Shown: in pieces, positions 1-6,928 of the stretch
How the letters are laid out: each line of letters opens with the position of its first letter
How positions within the stretch are numbered: position 1 is the stretch's first letter
Assembly (NCBI RefSeq): GCF_002874535.1
Contig: NZ_CP025025.1
Coordinates: forward strand, 2,465,526-2,529,525
Source of the DNA: Mesobacillus jeotgali
GTDB taxonomy: Bacteria; Bacillota; Bacilli; Bacillales; Cytobacillaceae
Reading direction: 5' to 3'
Length of the DNA stretch: 64,000 bases
Made by a program: the position numbers and the translations under genes
The notes under the pieces: model-generated
What the model saw: the letters and a program-made list of their open reading frames with translations, nothing else
Told to the model about the DNA's origin: nothing
Database searches by the model: none

Positions 1-25
1 CGATTATGTGCGTCCATTCATTCAT
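1..25 (-). CDS. 5' end of a gene running out of the window
   Basis: An ATG at 25-23 on the minus strand follows a good ribosome-binding site (GAGGTGAG) 10 nt after the stop of the DUF1657 gene. Only eight codons are visible (M-N-E-W-T-H-I-I). DUF1657 genes are often followed by spoVA-type or YetF/DUF421 membrane genes, so this is probably the next gene of such an operon. The product cannot be named from this much sequence. Confidence 0.45.
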
Positions 26-35
26 TTTCTCACCT

Positions 36-239
36 CTAGCTTTTATATTGCGGCTCTGCTAGTTCAAGCTGATTTTTTCTATTTTGCAGGTCTGTTTTTA
101 TTTCTCCGATGACCAGCATCGTTTCGTGAAAGATTTTGCTTGCTTCTGGATTACTGGTATTCAGTGCCATAGAAGATAACTGCGCTTCAATCCCTTTTAT
201 CGTTGAAAGGACCTGGTTAACATCTGATGCAATTGTCAA
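36..239 (-). CDS. DUF1657 domain protein
   Basis: This 67-residue soluble, Gln/Ala-rich helical protein has the DUF1657 pattern: an N-terminal helix with V-x-x-x-L-x-x-I-K and a C-terminal E-P-Q-Y-K ending. It is a paralogue of the 745-948 gene, sharing the EPQYK tail and the same length. The start is TTG at 239, preceded by AGGAGTG at good spacing. Family members are usually found in forespore-expressed operons with SpoVA-like or DUF421 genes, and a further gene starts 10 nt downstream. The molecular function of the family is unknown. The dispersed repeat at 264-670 now lies directly upstream and may have separated the gene from its original promoter. Confidence 0.85.
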   Translation of the reverse strand: MTIASDVNQVLSTIKGIEAQLSSMALNTSNPEASKIFHETMLVIGEIKTDLQNRKNQLELAEPQYKS

Positions 240-263
240 TTTTTTTCACTCCTATAAAAGAAT

Positions 264-670
264 AGCGCAAGCGCCTTGGTCAGCCCCGACAAGCGTTGCC
301 CGCCTTAAAGCGCCACGTCCTCCCAAAAGCTACCGCTTTCGGTCGTGCGATGAATCGCTTCGAAGCTTTCCTTACCCTGTGGCTGGCGGGTCTAGCACAT
401 CGTGTGCCTTGGAGGGCCGAACAGTGAAGTCGTTCTTTGACTTCATTGGGCGGACCGAAATCGAAATGTATAGCCGATTGCCCAGAAACGCAGAAACTGG
501 AGACTCCGACAAAGAAGCGCTTTTTGCTTCTGCCGGCGGCGTTGAAGTTTCAGAGTTTCTAGGAGCCGCAACTAGTCAAGCGACTCGAGCTGCTCAAAGC
601 TAACGCTTCTCGCAAGATACTCGGGGAAGTCTAATCAAGGATGAAAACTGGCTAGGCGCTGGAGCTGGAC
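264..670 (+). repeat. Dispersed GC-rich repeat, long composite copy
   Basis: This noncoding block opens with GCGCAAGCGCCTTG and ends with GGCGCTGGAGCTGGACA. The same borders enclose the shorter copies at 33226-33342 and 38918-39036. All three contain the hairpin TGAAGTC-GTTCTTT-GACTTCA followed by GGGCGGACCGAA or a near match. This copy is about 300 bp longer because extra GC-rich segments interrupt the short form in two places. An open frame crosses it, but it has no ribosome-binding site or recognisable domain, so I treat it as repeat DNA. Confidence 0.75.
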
Positions 671-744
671 ATTTCTTGAAATTAAAATTTATATTTCTTT
701 ATCTATTAAGAAAAGGGCGGGTTCCCCCTGCCCTCCCTGACTTT

Positions 745-948
745 TTACTGTTTGTATTGTGGTTCTTCTTGTTCAATTTCCTGCAGACGCGGTTGAATGC
801 TATCTATAACTGCTTGAGTTTGTTGAGCAGCTGTCTGATATAGTTGTTTAGCTTGCTGATTATCTGTTCCAAGTGCAAATGTCTCCAAACTTGCTTGAGC
901 ACTCTTTAGACCAGCGATTGTTTGTTTTACTTGCGCTCCTACAGTCAT
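745..948 (-). CDS. DUF1657 domain protein
   Basis: This 67-residue protein is rich in Gln and Ala and ends in E-E-P-Q-Y-K-Q. It is the same size as the 36-239 gene, has the same domain, and has a Q-x-x-A helical core. The ATG at 948 follows AAGGGA. A sigma-G/F-type promoter lies just upstream on the same strand (985-1015). This implies forespore expression and fits the family's known link to SpoVA-type operons. The biochemical role is unknown. Confidence 0.88.
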   Translation of the reverse strand: MTVGAQVKQTIAGLKSAQASLETFALGTDNQQAKQLYQTAAQQTQAVIDSIQPRLQEIEQEEPQYKQ

Positions 949-984
949 TATGGTCCCTTCTTTCTCAGAGTATTGGTACTGTTT

Positions 985-1015
985 TAGTATGGCAAGAGCT
1001 CAAAGAAATATGTCA
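985..1015 (-). promoter_or_regulatory. Putative sigma-G/sigma-F promoter of DUF1657 gene
   Basis: Read on the minus strand, TGACATA (1015-1009) and CATACTA (991-985) are separated by exactly 17 bp. CATACTA is the textbook -10 of forespore sigma factors, and TGACATA resembles the -35 (TGAATA/TGCATA). The -10 lies about 37 nt from the DUF1657 start. This is inferred from consensus matching only. Confidence 0.6.
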
Positions 1016-1076
1016 CCTTAAATAGCTCCAAATTGGAAAAAGCCATTAGCATGCTTTTCGGCAAACCAATGGCAGA

Positions 1077-1577
1077 TTATTCGGTATCATCGTGTACCAT
1101 AATTCTTGTGTTATATAAAACGTAGCCATTTCCCCATTTAGCACGAATTTCCATTGCATAATCCCCAGTAGCAACATTAGACTCCTCAAGGTTTAATGGG
1201 TACCCTTTAAGTCCTTTATATGCCAGCTTTCCTGTATCCATTTCCCATAAATAACATTTCACAGAATCAGGTGATTGTTCAAATAATAGCCTGATCTTGT
1301 CGTCAGTCTCAACAATAATTGGACGTGATTCTTTTACGAGGACAGCAGGGTCGGTATTAGTATCTGCCGATGCTGTCCTTCCCCATTTCCTCAACGAATA
1401 AGTTACAGGCTTAACCTCCACAGCATGTTTGGCTACAACCACTTCTAAATCCGGAGGGGTGGGTTTATACCGGCTATAAGTACTCCAACCTATTACACAG
1501 AATAAACTCAATAAAGATATGGTTCCCCACAGAACATACTTCTTCACCACCGATATCCCCCATTTCCAGAACACCAA
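1077..1577 (-). CDS. Hypothetical membrane-anchored protein
   Basis: This is a protein of about 166 residues with one N-terminal membrane segment (about residues 13-31, Y-V-L-W-G-T-I-S-L-L-S-L-F) and an extracytoplasmic domain ending in V-H-D-D-T-E. No family was recognised. The start is uncertain: TTG at 1577 or the adjacent GTG follows GGGAG, while an internal GTG pair at codons 10-11 follows GGGGG. Either start keeps the membrane anchor. The gene stands alone between the DUF1657 gene and the divergent radical SAM gene. Confidence 0.6.
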   Translation of the reverse strand: MVFWKWGISVVKKYVLWGTISLLSLFCVIGWSTYSRYKPTPPDLEVVVAKHAVEVKPVTYSLRKWGRTASADTNTDPAVLVKESRPIIVETDDKIRLLFEQSPDSVKCYLWEMDTGKLAYKGLKGYPLNLEESNVATGDYAMEIRAKWGNGYVLYNTRIMVHDDTE

Positions 1578-1718
1578 ATTGCTCCCATTAAATAGACGGA
1601 ATGGTCAGTGAATAAGTTTCAAATATTTCAGTTAATTTTATTAGAGTTACGTTATACTCCTGCAATATATGTTATCTAAAGAAATACTGTTTTTCCTGCC
1701 AAAACCGTTTTCGATAAA

Positions 1719-1736
1719 ATGTAACATTCATTACAT
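1719..1736. promoter_or_regulatory. Perfect inverted repeat, candidate operator
   Basis: ATGTAA-CATTCA-TTACAT is a perfect 6-bp inverted repeat with a 6-bp spacer, about 37 bp upstream of the radical SAM start. The geometry (TGTAA-N6-TTACA) resembles sites of CRP/FNR-type regulators. The regulator is not identified. Confidence 0.4.
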
Positions 1737-1772
1737 GCGTATACAATCTCTTATTTTATAATAAGTAAATAA

Positions 1773-2960
1773 ATGATAAAAAAGTTGGTGATGAAAATGC
1801 ATGGATTTGGACATACTCAACCTGCGGGCGGACATCCTGTTGGTATTGATTTTAATGAAAATCCATATATCGTTATCTGGGAAGTTACGAGGGCTTGCCA
1901 GCTTAAATGCTTGCATTGCAGAGCAGATGCTCAGAATAAGCCTGACCCATTGGAATTGACACCTGAAGAAGGCAAAAATCTAATCGATCAGATCTACGAC
2001 ATGGGGAATCCTATGCTTGTTTTTACTGGTGGGGACTGTATGATGCGAGAAGATCTCTTTGGCCTTGCGGAATATGCAATTAATAAAGGGATGCGCGTAT
2101 CAATGACCCCTAGCGCCACAGATAATGTGACGAAAGAAAAAATGCAAAGAGCTAAGGAAGTCGGACTTTCAAGATGGGCTTTCAGCCTTGATGGACCTAC
2201 TCCTGAAATCCATGACCATTTTCGCGGAACTCCTGGATCGTTTGACCTTACAATTGAAAAAGTAAAATACCTGAACGATTTGAATATGCCTTTGCAACTT
2301 AATACGGTTATTTCCCGCTACAATTATGAATATCTTGAACAGATGGCCGAATTGATGAAAGAACTCAAGGTAGTGATGTGGTACATCTTCCTGCTTGTAC
2401 CTACAGGTCGGGGACAGCTGGATGCTTGCCTTACTCCAGCAGAACACGAAAAGGTATTCAGATGGCTTTATGAGTTAAGCAAAACCGCTCCATACGATAT
2501 TAAAACCACTGCAGCTCAACATTATAGACGTGTAGTTTTCCAGCAAAAAGCACGGGAGAACAGCGTCAATAAAAATGATGGGATTCGATATGAAGACACC
2601 TTAACTAAAGATATGGCCTCTATGATTGATGGCTTAAAGCGAGCACCTAAAGGAGTAAATGACGGGAACGGATTTTTGTTTATTTCCCATATTGGTGATG
2701 TCATGCCTTCAGGGCTGCTGCCTCTGGTTGGTGGTAATGTCCGCGAAAAGCCATTGGCTGAAATATATCGAAACTCTCCTATTTTTAAAGATTTGCGAAG
2801 TCCTGACAAATATAAGGGCAAGTGTGGTATATGTGAATTTCGCTTTGTCTGCGGTGGTTCCCGTTCTAGAACCTATGCAGTGACCGGCGACTACATGGAA
2901 AGCGAGCCATTTTGTGTTTACATTCCAGAAGCCATGAGGAAAAAAGGAACAACGGTTTAA
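1773..2960 (+). CDS. Radical SAM/SPASM domain protein
   Basis: This 395-residue radical SAM enzyme has the Fe-S motif C-Q-L-K-C-L-H-C (CxxxCxxC) near residue 42, a G-G-D motif (F-T-G-G-D), and a C-terminal SPASM-type cysteine cluster (C-G-I-C-E-F-R-F-V-C-G-G-S). It resembles the TIGR04053 / NirJ-AhbC/D-like group, some of which act in haem-type maturation; the exact substrate cannot be told. ATG at 1773 has a weak ribosome-binding site, while ATG at 1797 follows GGTGAT and would give M-H-G-F-G-H at the N-terminus. The gene is monocistronic. Its terminator has been split by the mobile element directly downstream. Confidence 0.85.
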   Translation: MIKKLVMKMHGFGHTQPAGGHPVGIDFNENPYIVIWEVTRACQLKCLHCRADAQNKPDPLELTPEEGKNLIDQIYDMGNPMLVFTGGDCMMREDLFGLAEYAINKGMRVSMTPSATDNVTKEKMQRAKEVGLSRWAFSLDGPTPEIHDHFRGTPGSFDLTIEKVKYLNDLNMPLQLNTVISRYNYEYLEQMAELMKELKVVMWYIFLLVPTGRGQLDACLTPAEHEKVFRWLYELSKTAPYDIKTTAAQHYRRVVFQQKARENSVNKNDGIRYEDTLTKDMASMIDGLKRAPKGVNDGNGFLFISHIGDVMPSGLLPLVGGNVREKPLAEIYRNSPIFKDLRSPDKYKGKCGICEFRFVCGGSRSRTYAVTGDYMESEPFCVYIPEAMRKKGTTV

Positions 2961-3022
2961 AATTTCGGCTCCTGATTTTAAACCGTTCCGTTTTGAGGCG
3001 CATATGGCGAAAATAGCACAGT

Positions 3023-3055
3023 AAATGGCGTGGAAATTGTCCACGCCATTTTTCC
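3023..3055 (+). terminator. Terminator-like hairpin inside element copy 1, left end
   Basis: AAATGGCGTGGA (3023-3034), loop AATTG, TCCACGCCATTT (3040-3051), then TTCC. The 12-bp stem is perfect and runs into a T-tract on the plus strand. It would stop transcripts entering from the radical SAM gene. The same hairpin, with one G-U pair, is in copy 2 at 63186-63218. Confidence 0.6.
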
Positions 3056-3673
3056 TATTGTGCCAGCATTTATAGGCCATTTCATTACAAATTAACACCT
3101 GCAAAATGATAGTAAATTCCATTGACAATGTTTGTTGTACAAGGAATAATGCAGTCATTTACACTGTCAATTTTATGGCCAGTTCGGAAGTCAATTTAAG
3201 GGTTCCATTCTACGAACATTACATTCAAGTATAGCCAGTATAACGATGAACATGGAATTTTACTTTATTTTTTTCTTCAACGAACGGAGCAGTTAGCGGA
3301 AGATTGATTTTTTCTAAAACAAGGGAAGACTCAACTTTAATTGAGTAACAAACAATCCTAGAAATAAACGGAGAATATCCGGTTAAACAGTAGAGTATAG
3401 CTCGGTAAGCGGTAAATAAGCGGAGTTTTTCCGGTTAAGCAAGCACGATTGCCAATTTTTTATGTTTTTCAAGTAAATAGGCGGAAATCTTCCGTCTATT
3501 TAAGCTGTTTTCCGTGCCATTTTCTAAATAAGGGAAGTTTCTCCGCTTATTTATCAGCCCATGATGATCCCTTCACTAGGGTCCGTTCTTTTATGGTGTG
3601 GAATAAACGAATAAACGGGTGCTTTGTTGAATAAGAACCATTATATTTTGGATCCGAAAATACATTGAATTAG

Positions 3674-3716
3674 AAAAATGGCGTGTCAAAACTGATGTCA
3701 GTTTACACGCCATTTT
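3674..3716. terminator. Bidirectional terminator-like hairpin, right end of element copy 1
   Basis: AAAAATGGCGTGT (3674-3686), a bulged C, AAACTGA, then TCAGTTT and ACACGCCATTTTT (3704-3716). The stem is about 20 bp and has A-runs on one side and T-runs on the other, so it could terminate in both directions. It shares the ATGGCGTG core with the left-end hairpin. Confidence 0.6.
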
Positions 3717-3807
3717 TATTGTCATTTAAATGATATGCACCCTAAAACAGAATGGTTTATGCTGATTTGGGAGCTGTTTTTTATTTCTAAGAAACTTTTT
3801 TCACTAA

Positions 3808-3915
3808 GATTAGCGTCTAGATCCAATTCCTTGCCAGTTTTCATCCCTGAGAGTGCTTCCTCGAGTAGGTTACGATAAGCGTTAGCTTTGAGCAGCCCGA
3901 GGCGTTTGCGCTTTT
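3808..3915 (-). repeat. Degenerate copy of the dispersed repeat
   Basis: Read on the minus strand, this has GCGCAAACGCCTCG, then GGCTGCTCAAAGCTAACGCT, an ACTCGAGGAAG-like segment, and GGATGAAAACTGGC. The same blocks occur in the same order in the 3' half of the composite repeat (about 575-655), where the corresponding segment is CTGCTCAAAGCTAACGCTTC. It carries many mismatches and appears to be an old copy. Nothing else was seen between the element and the gene at 4021. Confidence 0.5.
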
Positions 3916-4020
3916 TGTTCTTTTTGACACTTTCATGACAACGTAAAAACTGTGACATAAAGCACGGCAACCAGCGCCATTCAGGTTTTAAAATAAAACT
4001 AACGAAAGGATGGTGCAAAG

Positions 4021-4317
4021 ATGACAATCAAGATTGATCAAAACGCATTCAAATGGTTTGAACAGGAATTTGACACACCTAAACCGTTTCACATCCGCCT
4101 TTACCCTCAATATGCCGGGTTTGGCGACAAGAACAAAGGCTATAGCCTGGCATTCTCCCTGGAAGCACCTGCCATTGCCGCTGAACAGCAAGAGATTGAT
4201 GGAATAACCTTTTTTGTCGAAGCAAATTATACCTGGTTTTTTGACGAGACAGATGTAGAACTGAAGTTAAGCGACACTTCTGGTGAAATTTTCGCTAATT
4301 ATATAGAGCACAATTGA
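4021..4317 (+). CDS. HesB/IscA-like protein (YneR type)
   Basis: This 98-residue single-domain protein has the HesB/IscA fold signature: an N-terminal A-x-x-W-F-E-Q-E, a central beta region with Y-S-L-A-F-S-L and D-G-I-T-F-F-V-E, and a C-terminal beta hairpin. It has no cysteine at all, so it lacks the C...CxC residues that bind iron or Fe-S clusters in true IscA/SufA. It therefore belongs to the cysteine-less Bacillus HesB/YadR/YfhF group (YneR-like), whose function is unknown. The start follows AAAGGATGGTG. It is a single gene with its own terminator. Confidence 0.8.
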   Translation: MTIKIDQNAFKWFEQEFDTPKPFHIRLYPQYAGFGDKNKGYSLAFSLEAPAIAAEQQEIDGITFFVEANYTWFFDETDVELKLSDTSGEIFANYIEHN

Positions 4318-4324
4318 ACTATTG

Positions 4325-4355
4325 GAGTCCCTGGTATTATCCAGGGACTCTTTTT
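4325..4355 (+). terminator. Terminator of the HesB-like gene
   Basis: GAGTCCCTGG, loop TATTAT, CCAGGGACTC, then TTTTT. The 10-bp stem is perfect. The T-run reaches the stop codon of the convergent argS. Confidence 0.85.
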
Positions 4356-6051
4356 ACATTTCCTTCGGTGCTTTAATGCCAAGCAATCTAAGTCCTTCTT
4401 CAAGAACTATACTAACAGAATGGACCAACTGGAGTCGGGCATTTTTTTCTGCATCATCTTCCAGAATCTTGACTTCACCGTAGTATTTATTAAAAGCCTG
4501 TGACAGGTTTAGGACATACTTAGCAATTTGGGATGGATCATTTTTCTCGATCGCTCTTTTGATTGTATCAGGAAATGCTTGGAGCTCAGTTAACACGGCC
4601 CATTCTCTATCAGCAGCCAAATTGACTTCCCCACTGCCTGCTTCAAATGCACCCTTTCTCAACAATGATTGTGCTCGCGCATTTGTATATTGAACATATG
4701 GTCCTGTCTCACCTTCGACTTTTAGCATATCTTCAAGGGAAAATTCAATATCATTCATGCGGAAATTTTTAAGGTCATGAAAAACAACGGCACCGGTACC
4801 GACCATTACGGCAATATCTGTCTTATTGGCCAAAGAAGGATTTTTATCTTCTATATTCTTTTCCGCCAACTTAATGGAATCCTGGAGAACATTTTCAAGC
4901 AAAACAACCTTGCCTTTTCTTGTGGACATTTTTTTGCCGTCCTTTAACATCATTCCAAATGGTACATGAATAATACCATCCGCCCATGGAAAATCCATTT
5001 TTGCAAGCACTGATTTTATCTGTTTAAAGTGAAGGCTTTGCTCGTTGCCAACAACATATAATGACTTCACAAAAGAATACTCTTCGAATCTGTACCTGGC
5101 GGCAGCTAAATCCCGAGTAGCATACAAAGTTGCGCCATCCGATTTTTTTATTAGACAAGGAGGGAGTTCATATTCATCCAAGTTGACTACTTGTGCCCCA
5201 TCGGAATCTTCAAGCAGTCCCTTTTCACGCAGCATTTCCACGGTTGGTTCCATCTTATCGTTATAAAATGCTTCTCCTGCATACGAATCAAACTCCATTC
5301 CCATAAGGTCGTATATCTTTTTAAATTCCTTCAATGATTCATCCTTGAACCATTTCCAAAGCTCGAGCGCTTCAGTATTCCCATTTTCCAAGCGTCTGAA
5401 CCAGTCTCTGCCCTCTTGTTCAAGCTGTGGCTGGCTTTCAGCGGCTTCATGAAATTTAATATACAGTGCAAGCAGCTCCTGGATCGGTTCAGCCTTCACT
5501 TTTTCCTCAGTGCCCCAGAGCTTATATGCCGTAATGAGTTTGCCAAACTGTGTTCCCCAGTCTCCTAGATGATTGATTTTCACTGTTCTGTATCCGCACT
5601 TTTCATAGATAAGCGAAAGCGAGTTCCCTATAACGGTTGAACGCAGATGACCCATCGAAAATGGTTTGGCGATATTGGGTGAGGAAAGGTCAATTGTTAC
5701 AGCCTGACTTTCACCAAGGTCAAGGTCACCATAACGATTCTTCTTTTGCAGAATTTCGTTCAAAAGTTCTTTGACGACGTTTGCCTTATTTAAAAACGCA
5801 TTTATATAACCTCCAGCTGCTTCAAATCGATTAAATGACCCATTGATCTGGTGTTGCAATCGTGAACTTAGATCTTTGGCAATTGCAGCTGGTGGCTTTC
5901 GCATCGTTTTCGCCAGTTGAAAACATGGAAAAGCCATGTCTCCCTGGTGCAAAAATTTCGGTTTCTCAATTAACCTCTCTATTTCGTTACAAGTAAGAAG
6001 CCCACCTATCTCTGCAGCAAGCAATTCTGAATACAGTTTTACATATTCCAT
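4354..6051 (-). CDS. argS: Arginine--tRNA ligase
   Basis: This 565-residue class I synthetase charges tRNA-Arg with arginine. Seen in the sequence: an N-terminal Add-1-type domain (about 1-110), the HIGH-like motif M-G-H-L-R-S-T near residue 134, the H-L-G-D-W-G-T-Q-F motif, the KMSKS-like motif K-K-M-S-T-R-K near residue 379, and the C-terminal DALR anticodon domain with Y-V-Q-Y-T-N-A-R-A-Q-S near residue 455. The length is normal. ATG at 6051 follows AAAGGGGGAAT. It is transcribed alone behind a T-box leader, so it should be induced when tRNA-Arg is uncharged. Confidence 0.97.
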   Translation of the reverse strand: MEYVKLYSELLAAEIGGLLTCNEIERLIEKPKFLHQGDMAFPCFQLAKTMRKPPAAIAKDLSSRLQHQINGSFNRFEAAGGYINAFLNKANVVKELLNEILQKKNRYGDLDLGESQAVTIDLSSPNIAKPFSMGHLRSTVIGNSLSLIYEKCGYRTVKINHLGDWGTQFGKLITAYKLWGTEEKVKAEPIQELLALYIKFHEAAESQPQLEQEGRDWFRRLENGNTEALELWKWFKDESLKEFKKIYDLMGMEFDSYAGEAFYNDKMEPTVEMLREKGLLEDSDGAQVVNLDEYELPPCLIKKSDGATLYATRDLAAARYRFEEYSFVKSLYVVGNEQSLHFKQIKSVLAKMDFPWADGIIHVPFGMMLKDGKKMSTRKGKVVLLENVLQDSIKLAEKNIEDKNPSLANKTDIAVMVGTGAVVFHDLKNFRMNDIEFSLEDMLKVEGETGPYVQYTNARAQSLLRKGAFEAGSGEVNLAADREWAVLTELQAFPDTIKRAIEKNDPSQIAKYVLNLSQAFNKYYGEVKILEDDAEKNARLQLVHSVSIVLEEGLRLLGIKAPKEM

Positions 6052-6079
6052 TAGGATTCCCCCTTTATAAAATACAAAA

Positions 6080-6300
6080 AACTCCCGCCTCTATATAAGA
6101 GACGAGAGTTTATCCCGCGGTACCACTCAAATTGTTCCACACTAAGGAACCTGCTTTCATTGATAACGGGTAAATCCCGGCCGGCCATACTCCATTCAGG
6201 CAGGCATCTCAAAAGTGCGCTTCATTATTCTGATGCACCAGGCTTCCACCGTCCCTGGCTCGCTGAAGCAAACAAAGAATAATTACTCTCTTCATCATCG
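6080..6300 (-). promoter_or_regulatory. T-box riboswitch upstream of argS
   Basis: The leader reads towards argS. An AGTA-box region (GAGAGTAATT, about 6289-6280) is followed by a GGTGGAAGCC segment, then the T-box core GAGTGGTACCGCGG (about 6130-6117). The terminator follows: GAGACGAGAGTT and AACTCCCGCCTC paired (6099-6110 with 6080-6091) with a T-run. In the putative specifier loop, GAAG-CGC-AC places CGC (6219-6217), an arginine codon. This agrees with the downstream gene. The specifier assignment is inferred without folding software. Confidence 0.9.
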
Positions 6301-6375
6301 ATTAGATATTTTTACCATTATAAACAACTGCTATGTCATTTTGCAATCATTATTTTAGTTATTATTTAGATAAAA

Positions 6376-6849
6376 CTATTTAACTTTTAATCCTGTGTTG
6401 AATTCTTGGATGGACCTATTGAAATCATCAAACGTTTCAATATAGTTACCGCTCGTATAATCGCCTATCACTTTTCGCCAGAAGTTCCTTGCAGGTTCAT
6501 TTTTCTCTACCTGGGTGATACTCCATTTGCCAGGGAATTGATCAAACAACTTAAATGCAGCAATTTTGCCGAATCCTCTCCGGTAAAATTTCCTCATGAT
6601 AAAAAACTCAAGGATGACATTGGGGTCTCCGCTTTCAACCATTGCAAAACCTGCCAGCTCCCCATTGTAAATCATAAAATAAGCGTGCAAATCGGGTTCA
6701 GACCAATACCGCTTCAAATCAAACGGTACAAAACTTCCATTCTCTTCAAGTTTTATATCCTGAAAGACCGTAAATTCATAAATATAAAATTGAATTAAAT
6801 TGTGGAGAATTGCTTCATCCTCTTGTTTCACTCTCACTAAATCAATCAC
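6376..6849 (-). CDS. GNAT family N-acetyltransferase
   Basis: This 157-residue protein has the GNAT layout: an N-terminal strand and helix (L-V-R-V-K-Q-E-D-E), a central strand with G-E-L-A-G-F-A-M-V, motif A in the form F-F-I-M-R-K-F-Y-R-R-G-F-G-K (acetyl-CoA pyrophosphate loop), and a late E-K-N-E-P-A-R-N-F-W segment typical of the family. The substrate is unknown. The start is GTG at 6849 after AAGGGG. It lies between the argS leader and the anti-sigma gene, on the same strand, with no clear operon link. Confidence 0.8.
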   Translation of the reverse strand: MIDLVRVKQEDEAILHNLIQFYIYEFTVFQDIKLEENGSFVPFDLKRYWSEPDLHAYFMIYNGELAGFAMVESGDPNVILEFFIMRKFYRRGFGKIAAFKLFDQFPGKWSITQVEKNEPARNFWRKVIGDYTSGNYIETFDDFNRSIQEFNTGLKVK

Positions 6850-6928
6850 AGAGATTCCCCTTTTTTCAAGATATATATAAGAATTCGGCCTGTTATCATA
6901 AAATCCTTTTTCACATAAAAAAGTCTTT

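Larger units (their letters stand above)
2979..3759 (+). mobile_element. MITE-like element, copy 1 (781 bp)
   Basis: The ends are imperfect inverted repeats of about 27 bp: TAAACCGTTCCGTTTTGAGG at the left, and TAAACCATTCTGTTTTAGGG when the right end is reverse-complemented (22 of 27 positions agree over the full length to GCATAT). The flanks are TCCTGATTT and TGCTGATTT, a 9-bp target duplication with one mismatch. It is nearly identical to 63142-63916. There is no transposase-sized reading frame, so it is non-autonomous. Inside are terminator-like hairpins at both ends and four imperfect CGGA...TCCG palindromes (about 3375-3560). Confidence 0.8.
2966..3782 (+). terminator. Terminator of the radical SAM gene, split by the mobile element
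   Basis: The left arm CGGCTCC (2966-2972) lies 6 nt after the stop codon. The right arm GGAGCTG (3770-3776) followed by TTTTTT lies beyond the element. Removing the element and one target duplication restores CGGCTCC-TGATTTG-GGAGCTG-TTTTTT, a 7-bp stem (one G-U pair) with a 7-nt loop and a U-run. This reconstruction is inference, but both halves are visible. Confidence 0.65.

Noticed and set aside
136-603. 155-codon plus-strand frame across the repeat region
   Set aside because: It overlaps the DUF1657 gene and the dispersed repeat, has no ribosome-binding site, and its translation matches no protein pattern.
2709-3158. 149-codon minus-strand frame across the radical SAM 3' end and the element
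   Set aside because: It is antisense to a clear gene and joins unrelated host and element sequence.
4021-4317. HesB-like selenoprotein
   Set aside because: HesB-type selenoproteins exist, but this gene has no in-frame UGA and no cysteine.
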